Source: Brienomyrus brachyistius
Taxonomy: Eukaryota; Chordata; Actinopteri; Osteoglossiformes; Mormyridae
Length of the DNA stretch: 64,000 bases
Direction of reading: 5' to 3'
NCBI RefSeq assembly: GCF_023856365.1
Contig: NC_064551.1
Location: 19,778,349-19,842,348, forward strand
Shown: one piece after another, positions 49,110 through 61,775 of the stretch
Numbering within the stretch: the stretch's first letter is position 1
How the letters are laid out: each line of letters opens with the position of its first letter
Made by a program: the position numbers and the translations under genes
The notes under the pieces: generated by a model
Told to the model about the DNA's origin: nothing
Databases searched by the model: none
What the model saw: the letters and a program-made list of their open reading frames with translations, nothing else

Positions 49110-51254
49110 CAATGAGCAGAAGACATCCTGCAGTGCCTGCGTTTGTTCTCATCCTATTAAAGAAACAATTATCTCACTTATTACAAAATCGTGATGTTTA
49201 GCATTTGCAAATCATTCATGAAACAAAAATAAACTTTTAATAAAAAGATTTTTTTTCAGTAAAGGTGCAGGTCATTTAAATATCAGGGAGATTTCAGGAA
49301 TTAACATTTTACTTTTTAGGTATAATAAGTGTACATACCAGGAGCAGAAGAGAGCTCTTATGGAGCATATTTGCCTTTCGTATGAATCCAAAACAAGCAT
49401 CCTTGATATTGTTATACCAGGCGGCACACACAAAAACAATTCTGCAGTCAGTTTAAAGGAAGGATGTTTCTTATTTTAGAAATGACTGCCTCCCGCCAAG
49501 AGCACCCCGCTTGTGGTTCTCAGCCCCGGTTGATTTGCCCCCGGAAAGGTGACGGTGCCTGTCATCTCCGCCAGCGATCGTCAGCGGTGTCACCTGTGTC
49601 ACAGCGGTCGAATCGTCGCATTACTCTCATCTTCTGCTGCTTGCTGAATCTGCTGCTGTGCCGGATATCAAGGCCCAACACATTAATACAATGTTTTTTG
49701 AAGTTAAACTATAATTTTACTGGACAATAAATATAGATGTGATTCCCCCACCTGTTCCAAATAGCATATTACATGACGAATATTATTTGGATTAATAGTA
49801 GACAATTTAATAAAGGCAGAATTTCGGATAAGTGTAACGAGCAGCAGCTCAACGCCTGTTGTATTGTTATAAATATGCTGATAAAATCCAATTCCTAATG
49901 GTCACAATGATACAGGGCTAGTTTGGCGGGTTTTCTAAGTGCATAATCAATGTGCCATTTTTGTTGTATGGCCGCATTGCTGCGTAGCTTGTTTATTTAT
50001 TATTCATTAATTGTTAATAAACTCGCCAGTGTTAATCTGTCACGAAGCCAAAGAAGTGATAGGGCCTAAAGGGAGAGCCCAGCAATGTCTGGTTTGAGTC
50101 TGATTACAGCGTCTGCCTCTGTTAATCCACAATATTATCTAGACGGCTGCGTTTGTTTCTCATGTGAACAAATTAGAGTCTGGGGGATTGTTCTGGTGAA
50201 GAACCGGGGTGAGGAGAAGGTTGATAATTAGATATGCAAGACAAAACATACTTACTGTAACAGGTAAAACACCATCTACTGTATGTCACATATGGCTATA
50301 GTTAGAGGTGCTCATTTACTGTTGGGTAAATAAGCAGATTTTTAAGATGATTAAATAAAAAATGTTCAAATAAAAAACACATGGTTGACATCCAAGCAAT
50401 TTGTCGTTAGTCCTGGCAATAGTGACATAACAGCATGTGGGCTGGCTGACCACCACAAGACTCTTTGATCACAGTCCACATCAAACAAGAGTGGCAGGTT
50501 AGCCTGAAAGACAACACAAGTGCCTAAATCGTTTTTATCTCTTTCTGCCATTGTTAAATTGGTGCTTCAGGTCAGTGCTGGTAAAAGCTGAGTGTGGACC
50601 CTGTCAAAGAATGACAGTATTTTGTCTTTGTGCAAACATTTGAAGCATAATTAGCTTTGCTTTGGTAACTTGTTGCTGTGTGTGCCGTTACACTTTATCG
50701 AACACACTCCAGCTGACATCTCGGTAAAAAGAAACTGCTTTTTTCATTGCATATCTTAGATAAGACACACATCAGCAATTTTCTCACACATGCAGAGGCT
50801 CTTGGACTATTGTAGTTGTCAGAAGCACCCTACTATGTTGGGGGAGGTGTACATCAATTTTATTATAAATGGTTACTTGAGTTAGTGGATTAGCGGACAA
50901 ATTCATGCATTCAAGTTTCCCTGCCCACTTGTCAATCATGATGATATTGCTCTTAGAGCATAGGGCTCAGGCTGCTCTCAGTCATCGACATTGATCTTAG
51001 AGCACTGGGCTCAGTTGGCTCTCATTCAGAGGTTTGTTATTAGTGAAGGGCCGAAAAAGCTTTATTAAGTTTTCGGGGTGTTCCCCATAATGTCTGGAAC
51101 ATGTTTTGAGGCTTCAAACCTTTTTTGCAAATATAGGAAGACACCTAGTGGGTTTCAGTAACACTTTGAACAATCGGGTACATTTCCCTATCAACATTTG
51201 CAACTTACAGGGTTGGAACCATACGACAGAATGGTTCCTACTGTTTAAGTTGCT
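49110..51254. other. Intergenic sequence with a possible conserved non-coding block
   Basis: No gene. The AT-rich stretch 49740-50230 has many TAAT-type homeodomain cores, few simple repeats and no mobile-element signatures; see findings. Confidence 0.35.
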
Positions 51255-51465
51255 AATAATAGTAGATACTTTATTGATCCCCATGGGGAAGTTCTCTATA
51301 CACCTCCCTCAACTTGCTTTCTGTAGGTGACAGTAAGCTGGCCTGAATGCCACCCATAGCAACATCCAGAGAGCTGGGGGTTAAGGGTCTTGCTCAAGGG
51401 CTTGAACCGGCAACCTTCTGATCACAGGCGGAGGTTTAGCCCACTTAGCCACACACCGCCCCCAA
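51255..51465 (-). mobile_element. tRNA-derived SINE, nearly full length
   Basis: Read on the minus strand it has 'gtggctaagtgggctaaa' (A-box region), GGTTGCCGGTTCAAGCCC (B-box), TTGAGCAAGACCCTTAACCC and the terminal palindrome CCCCATGGGGATCAATAAAG. The same family occurs at 57666-57888. Confidence 0.8.
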
Positions 51466-51957
51466 ACAGGAGATTTTGGAAATGTACCCCTGAGAATGAA
51501 GTTTCTGTGTTTGCATTGAATAAATAATGTCGCTAGTATGACAGCAGGGCCAGATTGTGTTACACTAAATATAATCTTAAAAAATATAAGTGTTTATTTC
51601 AGTTTACGTATTTGTATTTTCAGTCATATATTTCAAATATTGTGAGGGACCTGGGATGAGCTCATTAATTGTTGTTTAGTTGTAGCCAGTTAAGTGCTGC
51701 AATATGTGTGACCATTTCCACTTGGGATTTAGAGGGGAGTTTTTAAGCTGGGGAGATGGGGGATTGAGGAGAGGATGAAGTGCTGATAGCTTGACAGTCT
51801 CTCAGGGGCAGTGGAGAGATTTAGCACATTTAGGATGTGTTATTGCCAAATGATGTTTGGAGCAACGCAAAGCTAGCCAGTACAATAATGATAAATAATA
51901 TAAATATAATGTACATTTATTGATTTCACAGGTGAAAATTCTCCCATTTAACCAGCA
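51466..51957. other. Intergenic sequence
   Basis: Nothing recognised. Confidence 0.4.
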
Positions 51958-52080
51958 ATGGTACTACTACTACTACTACTAATAATAATAATAATAATAA
52001 TCATAATAACAACAACAAGAACAACAATAATAAGTCTCATAATAATAATGAATAATAATAATAAATAATAATAATGATAT
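51958..52080. repeat. Compound trinucleotide microsatellite (CTA/AAT/AAC)
   Basis: (CTA)n passes into (AAT)n, AAC and further AAT units, about 120 bp in all. Confidence 0.9.
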
Positions 52081-52510
52081 AGTATTTTGCCATATCAAAA
52101 CACATTCATCACCTCAAAATTTTCCCAGACATCTGAGGATCCTCTTTCCATAATGAATCAGAAGGTGTTGTATGTAATACAAACTGTTTAGCAATCAATC
52201 TCCCCAACCACAAAAGAACTCCATGACGCCCAAAGGTTTCATCTCGCTTTTTATAAAAGTTTCAAAGTGCCGACAGGATTGGAAACCTCTGACGCCTCAG
52301 GGTGTGTTGGACTCCAGCAGTGATGTGATTTTGCTTAAATGAAGCAAACTCCGCCTCCCAGCTATGAGTCACTAGACTTTACTTTAGCAAGATTAACTTA
52401 CTACCATCACTATTTGTTTTATGAGATTATATGGTGTCGTGCTGTGTCTTATGTGCCTGTCAGTAGCCAGCAGGTACTGGCTTGGTGGTTTGGGTGGCTC
52501 GGGTGAGGGT

Positions 52511-52541
<31 letters not shown>

Positions 52542-54630
52542 CATGGTTCCTGTTGACCAGAATCTTGCTTTGGGCGTCTGGTTAGCTGGTTTGTGGTTTA
52601 CAGACCGGCATCCCACACCTCCTGTCTTGTCTCTGGAGGTGTCTACTTGTGTGTCCTGGGTTTGTTTGCTTGCCCCTTCTGGGTTCCCCAGTTCCTGGTC
52701 TTGGGTCTCCAGTCCTCTGTGTTTGAATCTGCCTTCTGGTCACATCCAGTCAGCCGCCCAAGTCCCCTTGGTTCTCTGTTTCCAGCAGTGTTGGGCCTGT
52801 TGGTCTCAGGGGCCGGGCCAGAAGACCTGGCGTGATGGATGGGCTGCCCAGGTTGAGGTGATTCGTCGTAGACTTTGTATATGAAGCTTTATAAAACTAG
52901 TGAGCTTGGAGTCATAACAGCAGCTGGAAAAGAGAACGATTTATTGTGATTTATGGTACAAATACTGGTACACAAATTATTAGGACCATTTAAAAATGTG
53001 AGAAATCATCAAAAATTTATAATTATAAAGTGTAGTTTAATTTCAACTGTTCCTATATGTTCTCCATTTTGATTGGAGCATATTTTAAATGAGATGACAA
53101 AAGAACAGCAGAAGAACTCGTACATGCAGGCTTAGGGTTACGGTTAGTTAGCCCTGGGTACCACAAATTAGCATTTCATTTTCCCACGCACAGAGATATA
53201 TTATAATTAAAACAAGTGAAGGGAGGTCAATCCAGTGTTTACATCTAATTTGTATGTCTACTCCCACAGGCCTTCCCTATCTCCTTCAGTGTTAGCATCG
53301 TTAGCTCAGTTGGGAAATGCCTAAGTCATTGGTGTGAGTCACGATTTGAGTGAGTCATCATCTCATGGGAGAATCCTCATCCTCTAAAGACCCCATCTTT
53401 TGCCAAGTGCTTATTCCTACAGCCTACAAAGGCGCCCACAGGACAACAGGACAAACGCTGCGTCCCGGAGCAGCCAATCAGAATGGTGGACCACCGAGAA
53501 AGGTCAGCTGATTCACCCTGAGACTTGTGACCTGTCAGCGTTGGAAAAAAGGTAAATGGAATAGTTACCAATCACAGAATAACACAGAGTTGTTTCATTT
53601 GCTTCAAGTAAATACAAGTTTAAATTTGTCATGCTGGACGATGCTTTAAATGTAACACAGAGAATCAGATATTTCAAAGCAAAGGAACACTCTTCCCAGA
53701 CTCCCTGTGATTAAGCACCATTCTTGCCCTGAGGATTGTTCTGAAAATTGTAATCATTTTTACTATTTGGAAATTATTTATTGGATAGGAATTAAATTTT
53801 CAAGACTGTATCCCTGGAAGCTCCTTGTAAAATTGCCCTTATTAATAATGTGCGTGTGTTAGTGCTGATCGTCTGCAGTGGGTTATGTGTCACTTCACAT
53901 GCGAGTACCTGTCCAGCACACACCTGTAACTGCACATGCAGATTTCGGAGGTTTTTGAAGAGGATGCACTGGAGGGTTGCTGTGTGGCAAAATGCGCAAC
54001 CTTCCTCACAAGACATCTGGCTGAGTGCTGCGGAGATCGTTCTGCTCAAGATGAAAAGCAATTATCAACCTCCCAAGGCGCTAAAATTGCAGCACCTCAC
54101 GTACCCCCTATTGTAAGAAAGTTTCATTAAAGTCAATCTTCCCCTGTCAGTGTTTCTTAATGCACAGGCCATCTCTTGTAAAAAAAAGATTAAACATTTC
54201 ATTCTACTTCTGTTTGTCCTCCTTAGTGACTCTGTTCACTGAGTCTAACTTTATTTTGAATACAGCAGGTAAATTGTTCTTCAAAGTTTAAATAAGAATA
54301 ATAGTTTAAACTGGACAATGCCCAGTTATCAGCTCACCATATCCAAGAGGTGCATTGGATTCTGCCCTCTATTCAATCAGATGGACTACATGAAAAACAC
54401 ACATTACAGATAGATTTCGAGGTGCCATTTTGACTAACATCATGTTTTGTACTATGCCTGGTAACAGGAGGTCCCCAACAAAACTAAAGAATTACACCTA
54501 CGGAGCCACTGCAACATCCTTTATTGTCCATCCATCCATCTTCTATACCAGGAATGGGTAGTCTTATCCTCAAAGGGCCAGTGTATATGCATTCTTGGGA
54601 TAACCTTTAGGTCAGCTGTTCAAACCCAGT
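52081..54630. other. Intergenic sequence with a poly(G) run
   Basis: A G-run of about 24 lies at 52511-52534 inside a GT-rich stretch (52440-52870). This could be a retroelement remnant; its open frame at 52537-52884 has no recognisable domain. Nothing else was identified. Confidence 0.4.
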
Positions 54631-54798
54631 GGCCTGTACTACAAAGCGGGGTTACTGGCTTGTCGGGGTACCTTGTCGGATTAAAGGTACCACAGTTTAA
54701 ATGAACTTCATATTCGTTCACTTTCATTTTGCCCAGACTACCTTAAATCTGACAAGTTACCCCGATAAGCCAGTAACCCCGCTTCGTAGTACAGGTCC
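54631..54798. mobile_element. Palindromic MITE, 168 bp
   Basis: Arms of about 60 bp are inverted: GGCCTGTACTACAAAGCGGG and, from the other end, GGACCTGTACTACGAAGCGG, followed by GTTACTGGCTTRTCGGGGTA in both. The spacer is about 40 bp. The end motif suggests a PIF/Harbinger- or ISL2EU-like MITE; no clear target duplication was seen. Confidence 0.75.
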
Positions 54799-57665
54799 CA
54801 GGTGTGAGGACTCATCAACCAATCAACAGAGACCCACATACCCAATGGGCCTTTTTGGATAAGATTTCCCACCCCTGTTCTATACAGTTCATCCAATAAG
54901 GGAGCCTTTCTCAAGAAGCACTGGGTACAAGATGGGAAAACCCTGAGTGGGATGCCAGTCCATCTTAACGTGCATTTATCCATGCAACCTTCTTGGACAA
55001 CGGCATATTCTGGACAGGGTTATGGGAGGCTTGAGTCTGTCCCAGACATTAGAGGGCACAAGGCTGGGGTGCACCCTGGAGAGGAGCCAAGTCCATTATG
55101 GGTTCCATTATTTGTCAGATAAACTTAATTCCAAACCTAATGATCTATCTTCAGAGAGCTATAAAGTATCGGTTGCAACAATCTGGCTCCACACTTGTGA
55201 CCTCATGACCTCATGTTTTTTTTTTATTTGTTTTTTTATCCCTGCCTTTCACATGCACCATCATTAAATCTTCATTATGTGGGTTTCATTGTCATTTAAT
55301 GTACTTTATGTCAATTTCATCGTTTCCATCCACCTCATTACCGGCAAACTGTCCTGATAGGCTGAGCGATTGGCAATAAACCGTGACTTTGACAGTCACC
55401 TGATTCTGAGGGGCCTGGCTTGCCGGAGCCTGAGTTCCCCAGCGCAGTTCTGCTCACGGAAGCCTCCTTCGGGCAAACAGAAGTGAATCAATAAACCACG
55501 GCAGGCTGGAGTAGAGGAGCAGTCCTTCATTATTTCATCAGATTCACTGATTAGTCTAAGTTCTGCACTTTGAATGTTGGCAGCCCGAACGGTATAAAAG
55601 GAAGAGACTCACAACCTTGTTTAAGGTTTCTTGGCAAAAACGGAATTGTATTTTGAACTTTTTCAACATGGCACTCGATGAGAATATCTCTCCTAACCCT
55701 TAAGCTGACTCCTCAACAGATGAATGTTTGTGGTGCATCTGCCTTTGTATTGATATTGATATAATTTTTTCTATGGTAATTGTGGCCATCTGTCCTGTTG
55801 CCCAAGGGCAGTGGTATTCAAATCGTTTTTGACAGGGTCTCCCTAGGGCAGGTATACTTGTCCTAACCCCCCCCCCCCCCCCACACACACACACACATAG
55901 ACCCCAAATAAACTTTACCTTGCATCTCAATGAGAAAACTGTCTGTTTTCCTGTACACAGCTTATCAAATTCTATTTTTAGCATATTTTGAAATAAAAAT
56001 CTGCCCTCCCCCCTCAAACCCCTCTACAGTTCTCTGTTACATCTTTCCATCAACTGTGCCCCCACTGCAATTCCTTCTTACCTCACCAGGGCAGCACGCC
56101 CCACAGTTTGAATACCTCTGCTCTAGGGCAACAGACAGTGTCCCTCTTTTTCCCTTTCTGACAGTTCGACTGCAGTGACAGGTGAAAATCAACCTGGATA
56201 TTACTTAGTTTCTTCCCATTTAACATGCTTATTGTCTTTAACATAAAGGGGTCCTTGAAAAAATTGCAGGCTGATGCATTTCCTGCACCAAATATCTTGC
56301 TCCATATTCACAGCTTTTATAGGCCCATAACTGGTTCGCATTCTGAGTATGAGAAGTTCATTAAAATAGCCTCCTTCATTTTTCCCCCCTTAACTTCTAA
56401 GACAGCTATGTTGAGAAAAACCACCTCATTAAAATGACATAACGAGCTCCACACTCATTCCTACAGTAACCCACTTAGGAACTTGGCAGTGCCAGAAGGG
56501 AGGAGACAAGTTCTCAGAGAATTACAGCAGAGAATTCCCTGCTATTTTCCTGCCTGATAAGCAACATAAACCTACATAAACTAAATATACAGCTGAATTT
56601 ATGAACCGCTCATGTTATACTGCCTGAATCCATGTTACTGATGAACAAATTTCCATGTAAGAAAATGAAACATAATGGAATCTCTTTTAGAGAACAAACG
56701 ATAAAGAGAAAATATCTCACAGAAACAATATTGCAGTTTGTATTTATAACAAGTTGATACAGCATTAACCCATTAAATACAAGGATTGGAATTAAAAATA
56801 GGTACAATTATAAATCAGCCTTTGTCTGTCCATTGAATGGTTTACCAGGCATTTTTATTTACAAAACCAGGCAATGTATTAATCTACAGAAACAGAACAC
56901 TGTGGGCTGGTATATTGGGTGGTTAATTCAGCAGATTGATCCCATGCTAGGTGTTCTCTTGCCTTGAGCCCTGCACTCCGCTCAGTGTCAGTGTGGAGAC
57001 CCGGGTGATGTCAGCGGCTAAGTCAGCGCCCCCCCAGGGGATGGCGCCCAAGGCGCCTAATGTGCTGATCGCTCGTCCTTCGGGGGTAAGACTCAGGGTA
57101 TGTCTTTGGTGGAAGAGTGCTAATGCAGCATATAAATAACAAAATACACCAGAATCCTTTCTGATTTGGAATTTTAATGTGCATTGTTCATATTTTAAAA
57201 GGTGTAAGTGTTTCATTGCTACACGTGTAATATGTATTGTATGCAGACTGTTTCCTGGGGAGTGATCAGAGTTAGTAACTCCCATGACTTGTTTCATAGT
57301 CTAATGAATGATAACTGTTATTCATTGGATTATGGAGGCAGGAGAAACCAGATTCTATGCTTAATAGGTAAGACGATATATTCATAAATTCTGCAGAGAA
57401 ACAAAGTGAGGGAGTATATTAATCAGAGAGCCACCGGTGGGGTGTAGAAAATTCAATTTATAATATTTATTTAGAAGATTTTGTTGTTGCCCCATAGTGA
57501 AGAAATACAACAGACGTGTGCATTTCCTGCCAAAAATCATGATATTGGCAGCTGTTCCATGTGGATGAATCTGCAAATTGTGCCTTGATAACAGGAACAC
57601 ACCAAATGAGGCTTTAGAAAGGACACAAAAAGTCTTCATTTCACATCTTTCACATGTTTTATTGG
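54799..57665. other. Intergenic sequence
   Basis: No gene. 54900-55085 holds dispersed-repeat words ('gggatgccagtccatc', 'gggcacaaggctgggg'). A poly(C)/(CA) run lies at 55866-55898. Confidence 0.4.
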
Positions 57666-57888
57666 ATAATAATAATGGCACTTCATTGATCCCAAAGGGG
57701 AAATTCTCTTTTCACTGATCCCATCTTGCTGTCCATAACACACACATAGGTGAGAGCAAGCTTGGCAGCAAAGGGCAGCCACCTGTAGCAGCACTCCTGG
57801 AACTGGGGGTTAAGGGCCTTGCTCAAGGACCCACAGACATGGGGCTATTCTCCCAAAGCTGGACTTGAACCAGCAACCTTCCAATCAC
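57666..57888 (-). mobile_element. tRNA-derived SINE, second copy of the 51.3-kb family
   Basis: On the minus strand it has GGTTGCTGGTTCAAGTCC, TTGAGCAAGGCCCTTAACCC and the terminal CCCCTTTGGGATCAATGAAG. It has diverged from the first copy. Confidence 0.75.
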
Positions 57889-57891
57889 AGA

Positions 57892-57950
57892 GCAACTAGA
57901 GGAGGCAGGACTAACAAATCAGCTGTTTTGGTCCCGCCTCCTCTAGTTGC
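57892..57950. repeat. Inverted repeat (18-bp stem)
   Basis: CAACTAGAGGAGGCAGGA and TCCCGCCTCCTCTAGTTG pair over 18 bp with one mismatch, with a loop of about 22 nt. It lies directly against the SINE boundary. Confidence 0.7.
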
Positions 57951-58392
57951 TTGGCCTCACCTCCTCTACAGTCTGATTTGTTATCTCTCTGAACCAATCA
58001 TTTTTCCCTCTGCCCTCATAACATTTTTGTACATCGATTTCTTTTTTACTAAGAATTCAAAATCACCAGCCTTGGTTAGTCTATGGGTAATGGCTGTCTA
58101 GTAAAGTCTACGACAACATACTGGTCCCATAAGGAGTTCATGGTGTCTTTCTGCACCCCAACCAATACCTCTGTACAATGCAATAAATCATTTTAATGTC
58201 TTTTTCTGCATGCACACATACAAAGGGGACATATCCGTACCCAGAGGCAGTGCTGACCCTCTTCCATCTTAAGAATGAATTCAGACACATCTTGCTTGAT
58301 TACAAGCAGAAGTAACTATAGCTGATCCTCAATAGACTCCTCTAACATAGATGCAAAAGCAGATATGACCTTGAATTCAAGCAGTTGCTTTT
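57951..58392. other. Intergenic sequence
   Basis: Nothing clearly recognised; 'gcctcacctcctctac' with 'cctctgaaccaatca' may be part of a repeat. Confidence 0.35.
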
Positions 58393-58625
58393 GGGCAGTG
58401 GTGGCTTAATGTTTAGGGAAGTGCAATTGCAATTGAAAGATTGCAGATTCAAATCCCCAACCAGCAAGTCACCACTGAGGTACCCTGAGCAAAACAGCTC
58501 CCCGGGCACTGAATTAGCTGCCCCCTGCTATGTCACATTGTCACATATGGGTCAAATACAGGGGACATGTTTGGTTGTTGTGTGCTGTGGTATGTCAACA
58601 ATGATCACTAAAAGCTATAGTAGCA
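58393..58625 (+). mobile_element. tRNA-derived SINE, 'GGGCAGTGGTGGC' family
   Basis: The head GGGCAGTGGTGGCTTAATG with TTTAGGGAAG (A-box) is followed by GATTCAAATCCCC (B-box), 'ccactgaggtaccctgagca', 'gctccccgggcactg' and a tail 'tgtgtgctgtggtatgtcaa'. This is a widespread teleost SINE architecture. It contains a CTCF-like GCAGGGGGCAG on the minus strand near 58519-58531. Confidence 0.75.
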
Positions 58626-58737
58626 TTGTTTCTACAAAAAAAAAAAAGTTGTATAATTCTGACATTAGTTGTTGTGCTAGAAATGCTCCCTCATGAACAG
58701 ATAATGACGATTAATTATATGTTAACATGGAGGTACA

Positions 58738-59187
58738 ATGGCCAGGTCAGGTGAGTTAGGTACCACTGCAAACAGTCTGCACCTCCAAACAGCCAACTGT
58801 GTGGCTCCAGTTCAATGCATGACGGGGTCAAGAAGGTCAGTCACTGCTCTAAGCATCAGAACAGTTGAGACGTGTGAACTGGATGATTTTAGACATGGGG
58901 AGGTTGCTGGTGCCAGACGTGGGATTTCCAGTATCTCAGAAACAACCTCCTGGGCTTTTCACATACTACCGCATCTAGATTTTACAGACAATGATGCAAT
59001 AAACAGAATGTATCCCATCTGGGGCATTTCAGTGACTGTAACTCACCTTCGCAATGAAAGAGGTCAAAGCAGAATAGGCAGGAACATAAAAGCTAACAAG
59101 AGAACCACAGGTACCAAAATAGCAGCTCAGTACAACAGTGCTGAGCAGAACAGTTTCTCCAAGCACACAACTATTATCTACCATTGA
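58738..59187 (+). pseudogene. Decayed Tc1/mariner-type transposase N-terminal fragment
   Basis: The frame reads DDFRHGEVAGARRGISSISE, TTSWAFHILPHLDF, then NERGQSRIGRNIKANKRTT and AAQYNSAEQNSFSKHTT. These segments resemble the helix-turn-helix DNA-binding half of a fish Tc1-like transposase (RGEV.GAR..G.SI.E, ERGQ.R..R...A..R.T, QYN..EQ.S.S..T). The catalytic DDE half is missing and several positions are disrupted, so it is inactive. I am fairly sure of the superfamily, not the family. Confidence 0.6.
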
Positions 59188-59533
59188 AACACTTCTGGGG
59201 GCAAAGGTGAGTCCTTGTTAGTTGTTACTATATTAATAAAGTAGCCGCTGAGTGTATGTTTATGATGTACTGCAGTCAATGTAAAGATCTTAATGTTCTG
59301 GCCAGAAGTGCTGCTTGTTTTTGTGAGATCTTGGTTTATTGCTGCAGTTAGTGGTGCTGCCTTTAGCATAGATTAGTGGCGTTTGAATCTGACCTGTAAC
59401 CTTCAGAATGGGCAATTGGGATTCATAAGAACATCAGAAATTTACAAATGCGAGCAGGTCATTTGGCCCATCAAGCTCGTTTGGGGATTCGAGTCTGACC
59501 AGTGATATTCACAGTGGAAGACTGGAATCTGAG
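59188..59533. other. Intergenic sequence
   Basis: Nothing recognised. Confidence 0.35.
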
Positions 59534-59535
59534 AT

Positions 59536-59605
<70 letters not shown>

Positions 59606-59606
59606 C
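59534..59606. repeat. Compound GATA/GACA microsatellite
   Basis: About nine GATA units pass directly into about nine GACA units. This is the Bkm-type motif pair. Confidence 0.95.
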
Positions 59607-60676
59607 TGTTTATCCAGAAGGAAATTTAGAAACCAGTGATCTTTTGCATGGGACACTGGGATCTGGCTGCTGACTCCTGGAATGTTATCAGAATCTAAGA
59701 ACCTGTTCATCTCTCAAATATTACAGTGACCATGACTGTTCTTACAGAGGATCTGTAAGACATTCTGTTTACCCTTGACGTAAATGGACGTGCTTGATGT
59801 AGAAGAGACCATAATGAACCCAGTGTGCCCCCAAAGTGCATGGATGAGGGATCTCTTTAATTCTCCAGCATAAGTACACCACAGCAACAAAGCAATTATA
59901 CTACAGCTGCATGACATTTAGTCAATCCTAAATTAACTCTCAAAATTGTCCATCGACAGCAGAAAAATGACCTAGGATTGATTTGTTAGAATGTTCTGGC
60001 AGCAGGTTAAAGTCATTCATCTCAGACTGAGATCCAGTCCAGTGATATCAATCCTTTAAATAGAACATGCTATACCAAAGATGGGGTTTTTGAGACTGCA
60101 TGTACAATTATGGCTGCTTAATGTGGGGTTATAAGTCTTTCAAAAAAGTAACCTTTGCTCAGCAACTGAGTTAAGAGCTTCATAAACCACTGAGGGTCTG
60201 CAGAACAAATGTCAAAATCTGCCTGTCCAAATATAGCACTCTAACATTCTGATTCAAGCCAACAGCTAGCATAGTAAATGAATGATACTATAAATAATGA
60301 AATTCACACAGGCAGTCGTGAGAATGTGCTGAGAAGGTCGGCTGGCTATGCATGCAGTCATGGCTTGGGGCTCTCTGATATGTAAATGGGGGCTTTGACG
60401 CTCGTATTATGTCAGGCTAATGTCAGGAATGTTGTTTGGGTATAGGAGCCTTAAAGGGCCTATGCTCCCCCCCCAACAAATGAGTCAGAAGTTCTGCATG
60501 TCGCGTAGTTTAAATGAGAGTTTTATGTGTTTTACTCAATAATTCAGAAATGGGTAAAGAGAATATTAACATTGGCGATCTAAAAGCTTGCTGATCCGTG
60601 TTCTCCATTGGCTGCCATGGGTCTGTTGCCTCACACCTCCAGTGCTGTAGGTGTGTGTGTTGAATTCTGGTCCTGG
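59607..60676. other. Intergenic sequence
   Basis: No gene or clear mobile element recognised. Confidence 0.4.
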
Positions 60677-60745
60677 TCTGCATGTTTGCTATCTGTAAGT
60701 CTGCATGTTTGCTATCTGTAAGTCTGCATGTTTGCTATCTGTAAG
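60677..60745. repeat. 23-bp tandem repeat, three identical copies
   Basis: The unit TCTGCATGTTTGCTATCTGT plus AAG occurs three times with no differences, implying recent expansion. Confidence 0.9.
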
Positions 60746-61735
60746 TCTTACTTGTGTCGCACTGGATTGCATTTGTAGTCCGACGTCATGTGGTTTGGCA
60801 AATTGCTGTCTCCGTGTCATCCGTAGTGTGTGAGTATGCATGTGTGTGCACCCTCTGATCACCTGCCATCCTGTTCCTTATGTACCCCTGTCCTGAGATT
60901 CCTAGCATATGCTCCAGACTCGTTGCACTCCTAATAACATACATAATAAAGAACAAGAGGTTGTTTTATAATAATGGCATTATAATTGTGAGGCATTTGA
61001 TTATAGTGCATACTGTGCAAAGTCTAAGCACTTAGTGGAACATGGGCATGATAGAAAAGGAATTTAATTCATGTATTTTAACCTATTAGACAAAACAACA
61101 TCATGCAGGAGTCTCTAAAATTAAGGCTCCAATATTGTATATTTAATAAATGGAACTCCACCCCCTAGGAAATGAATTACTTTGCCACTGAGATGTTCCG
61201 TGTTACATTCTAGGGTTGTGCACTGGAAAACGAGGCAAAGGATCTGACAGGCTTCTCGGAAACATGTCAGAATTGTTTACGTTTCCAGTGAAATATTTTA
61301 TGGCGGCATTAACTGCCTAATACAGGATATGCTTAATTTATTTATTTTATTACTTTATCTTGAAAAAAAAATCATTCTCTGCAAAAGTAATTAAAGTAAA
61401 TACTTCCCACTTTCTGTCATAGGGCCAGTTGGGATTTGCTGTCAAAAAGGCCCCGATGTTCTGGAAATTAATAATAAATATAAATATACGGATAAACAGA
61501 ACAGCGACCATGATATATAAACACGGCCCATGTTTGCTACCCACGTAACCATTCAAGCTCACACACACCACATCGGTGGTTCACTTTGTCCTATATTACT
61601 GGCACCACTTACAGACATATTTGCAATATTTACAGGTATAAACACACACGGGGGGGGGGGGGCAAACATCCCACCTCTCCAGGGGCTAGCCAAGTCAATA
61701 AACAGCCAAATCAATAAACAAAACCCAACATTAAC
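60746..61735. other. Intergenic sequence
   Basis: A poly(G) run lies near 61650-61661; nothing else was recognised. Confidence 0.4.
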
Positions 61736-61775
61736 CATAACCCTAACCCTAACCCCTAACCCTAAACCCTAACCC
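61736..61775. repeat. Interstitial telomere-like repeat
   Basis: (CCCTAA)n with small length variants: CCCTAACCCTAACCCCTAAC, CCTAAACCCTAACCC. It is about six units of the vertebrate telomere motif. Confidence 0.9.
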
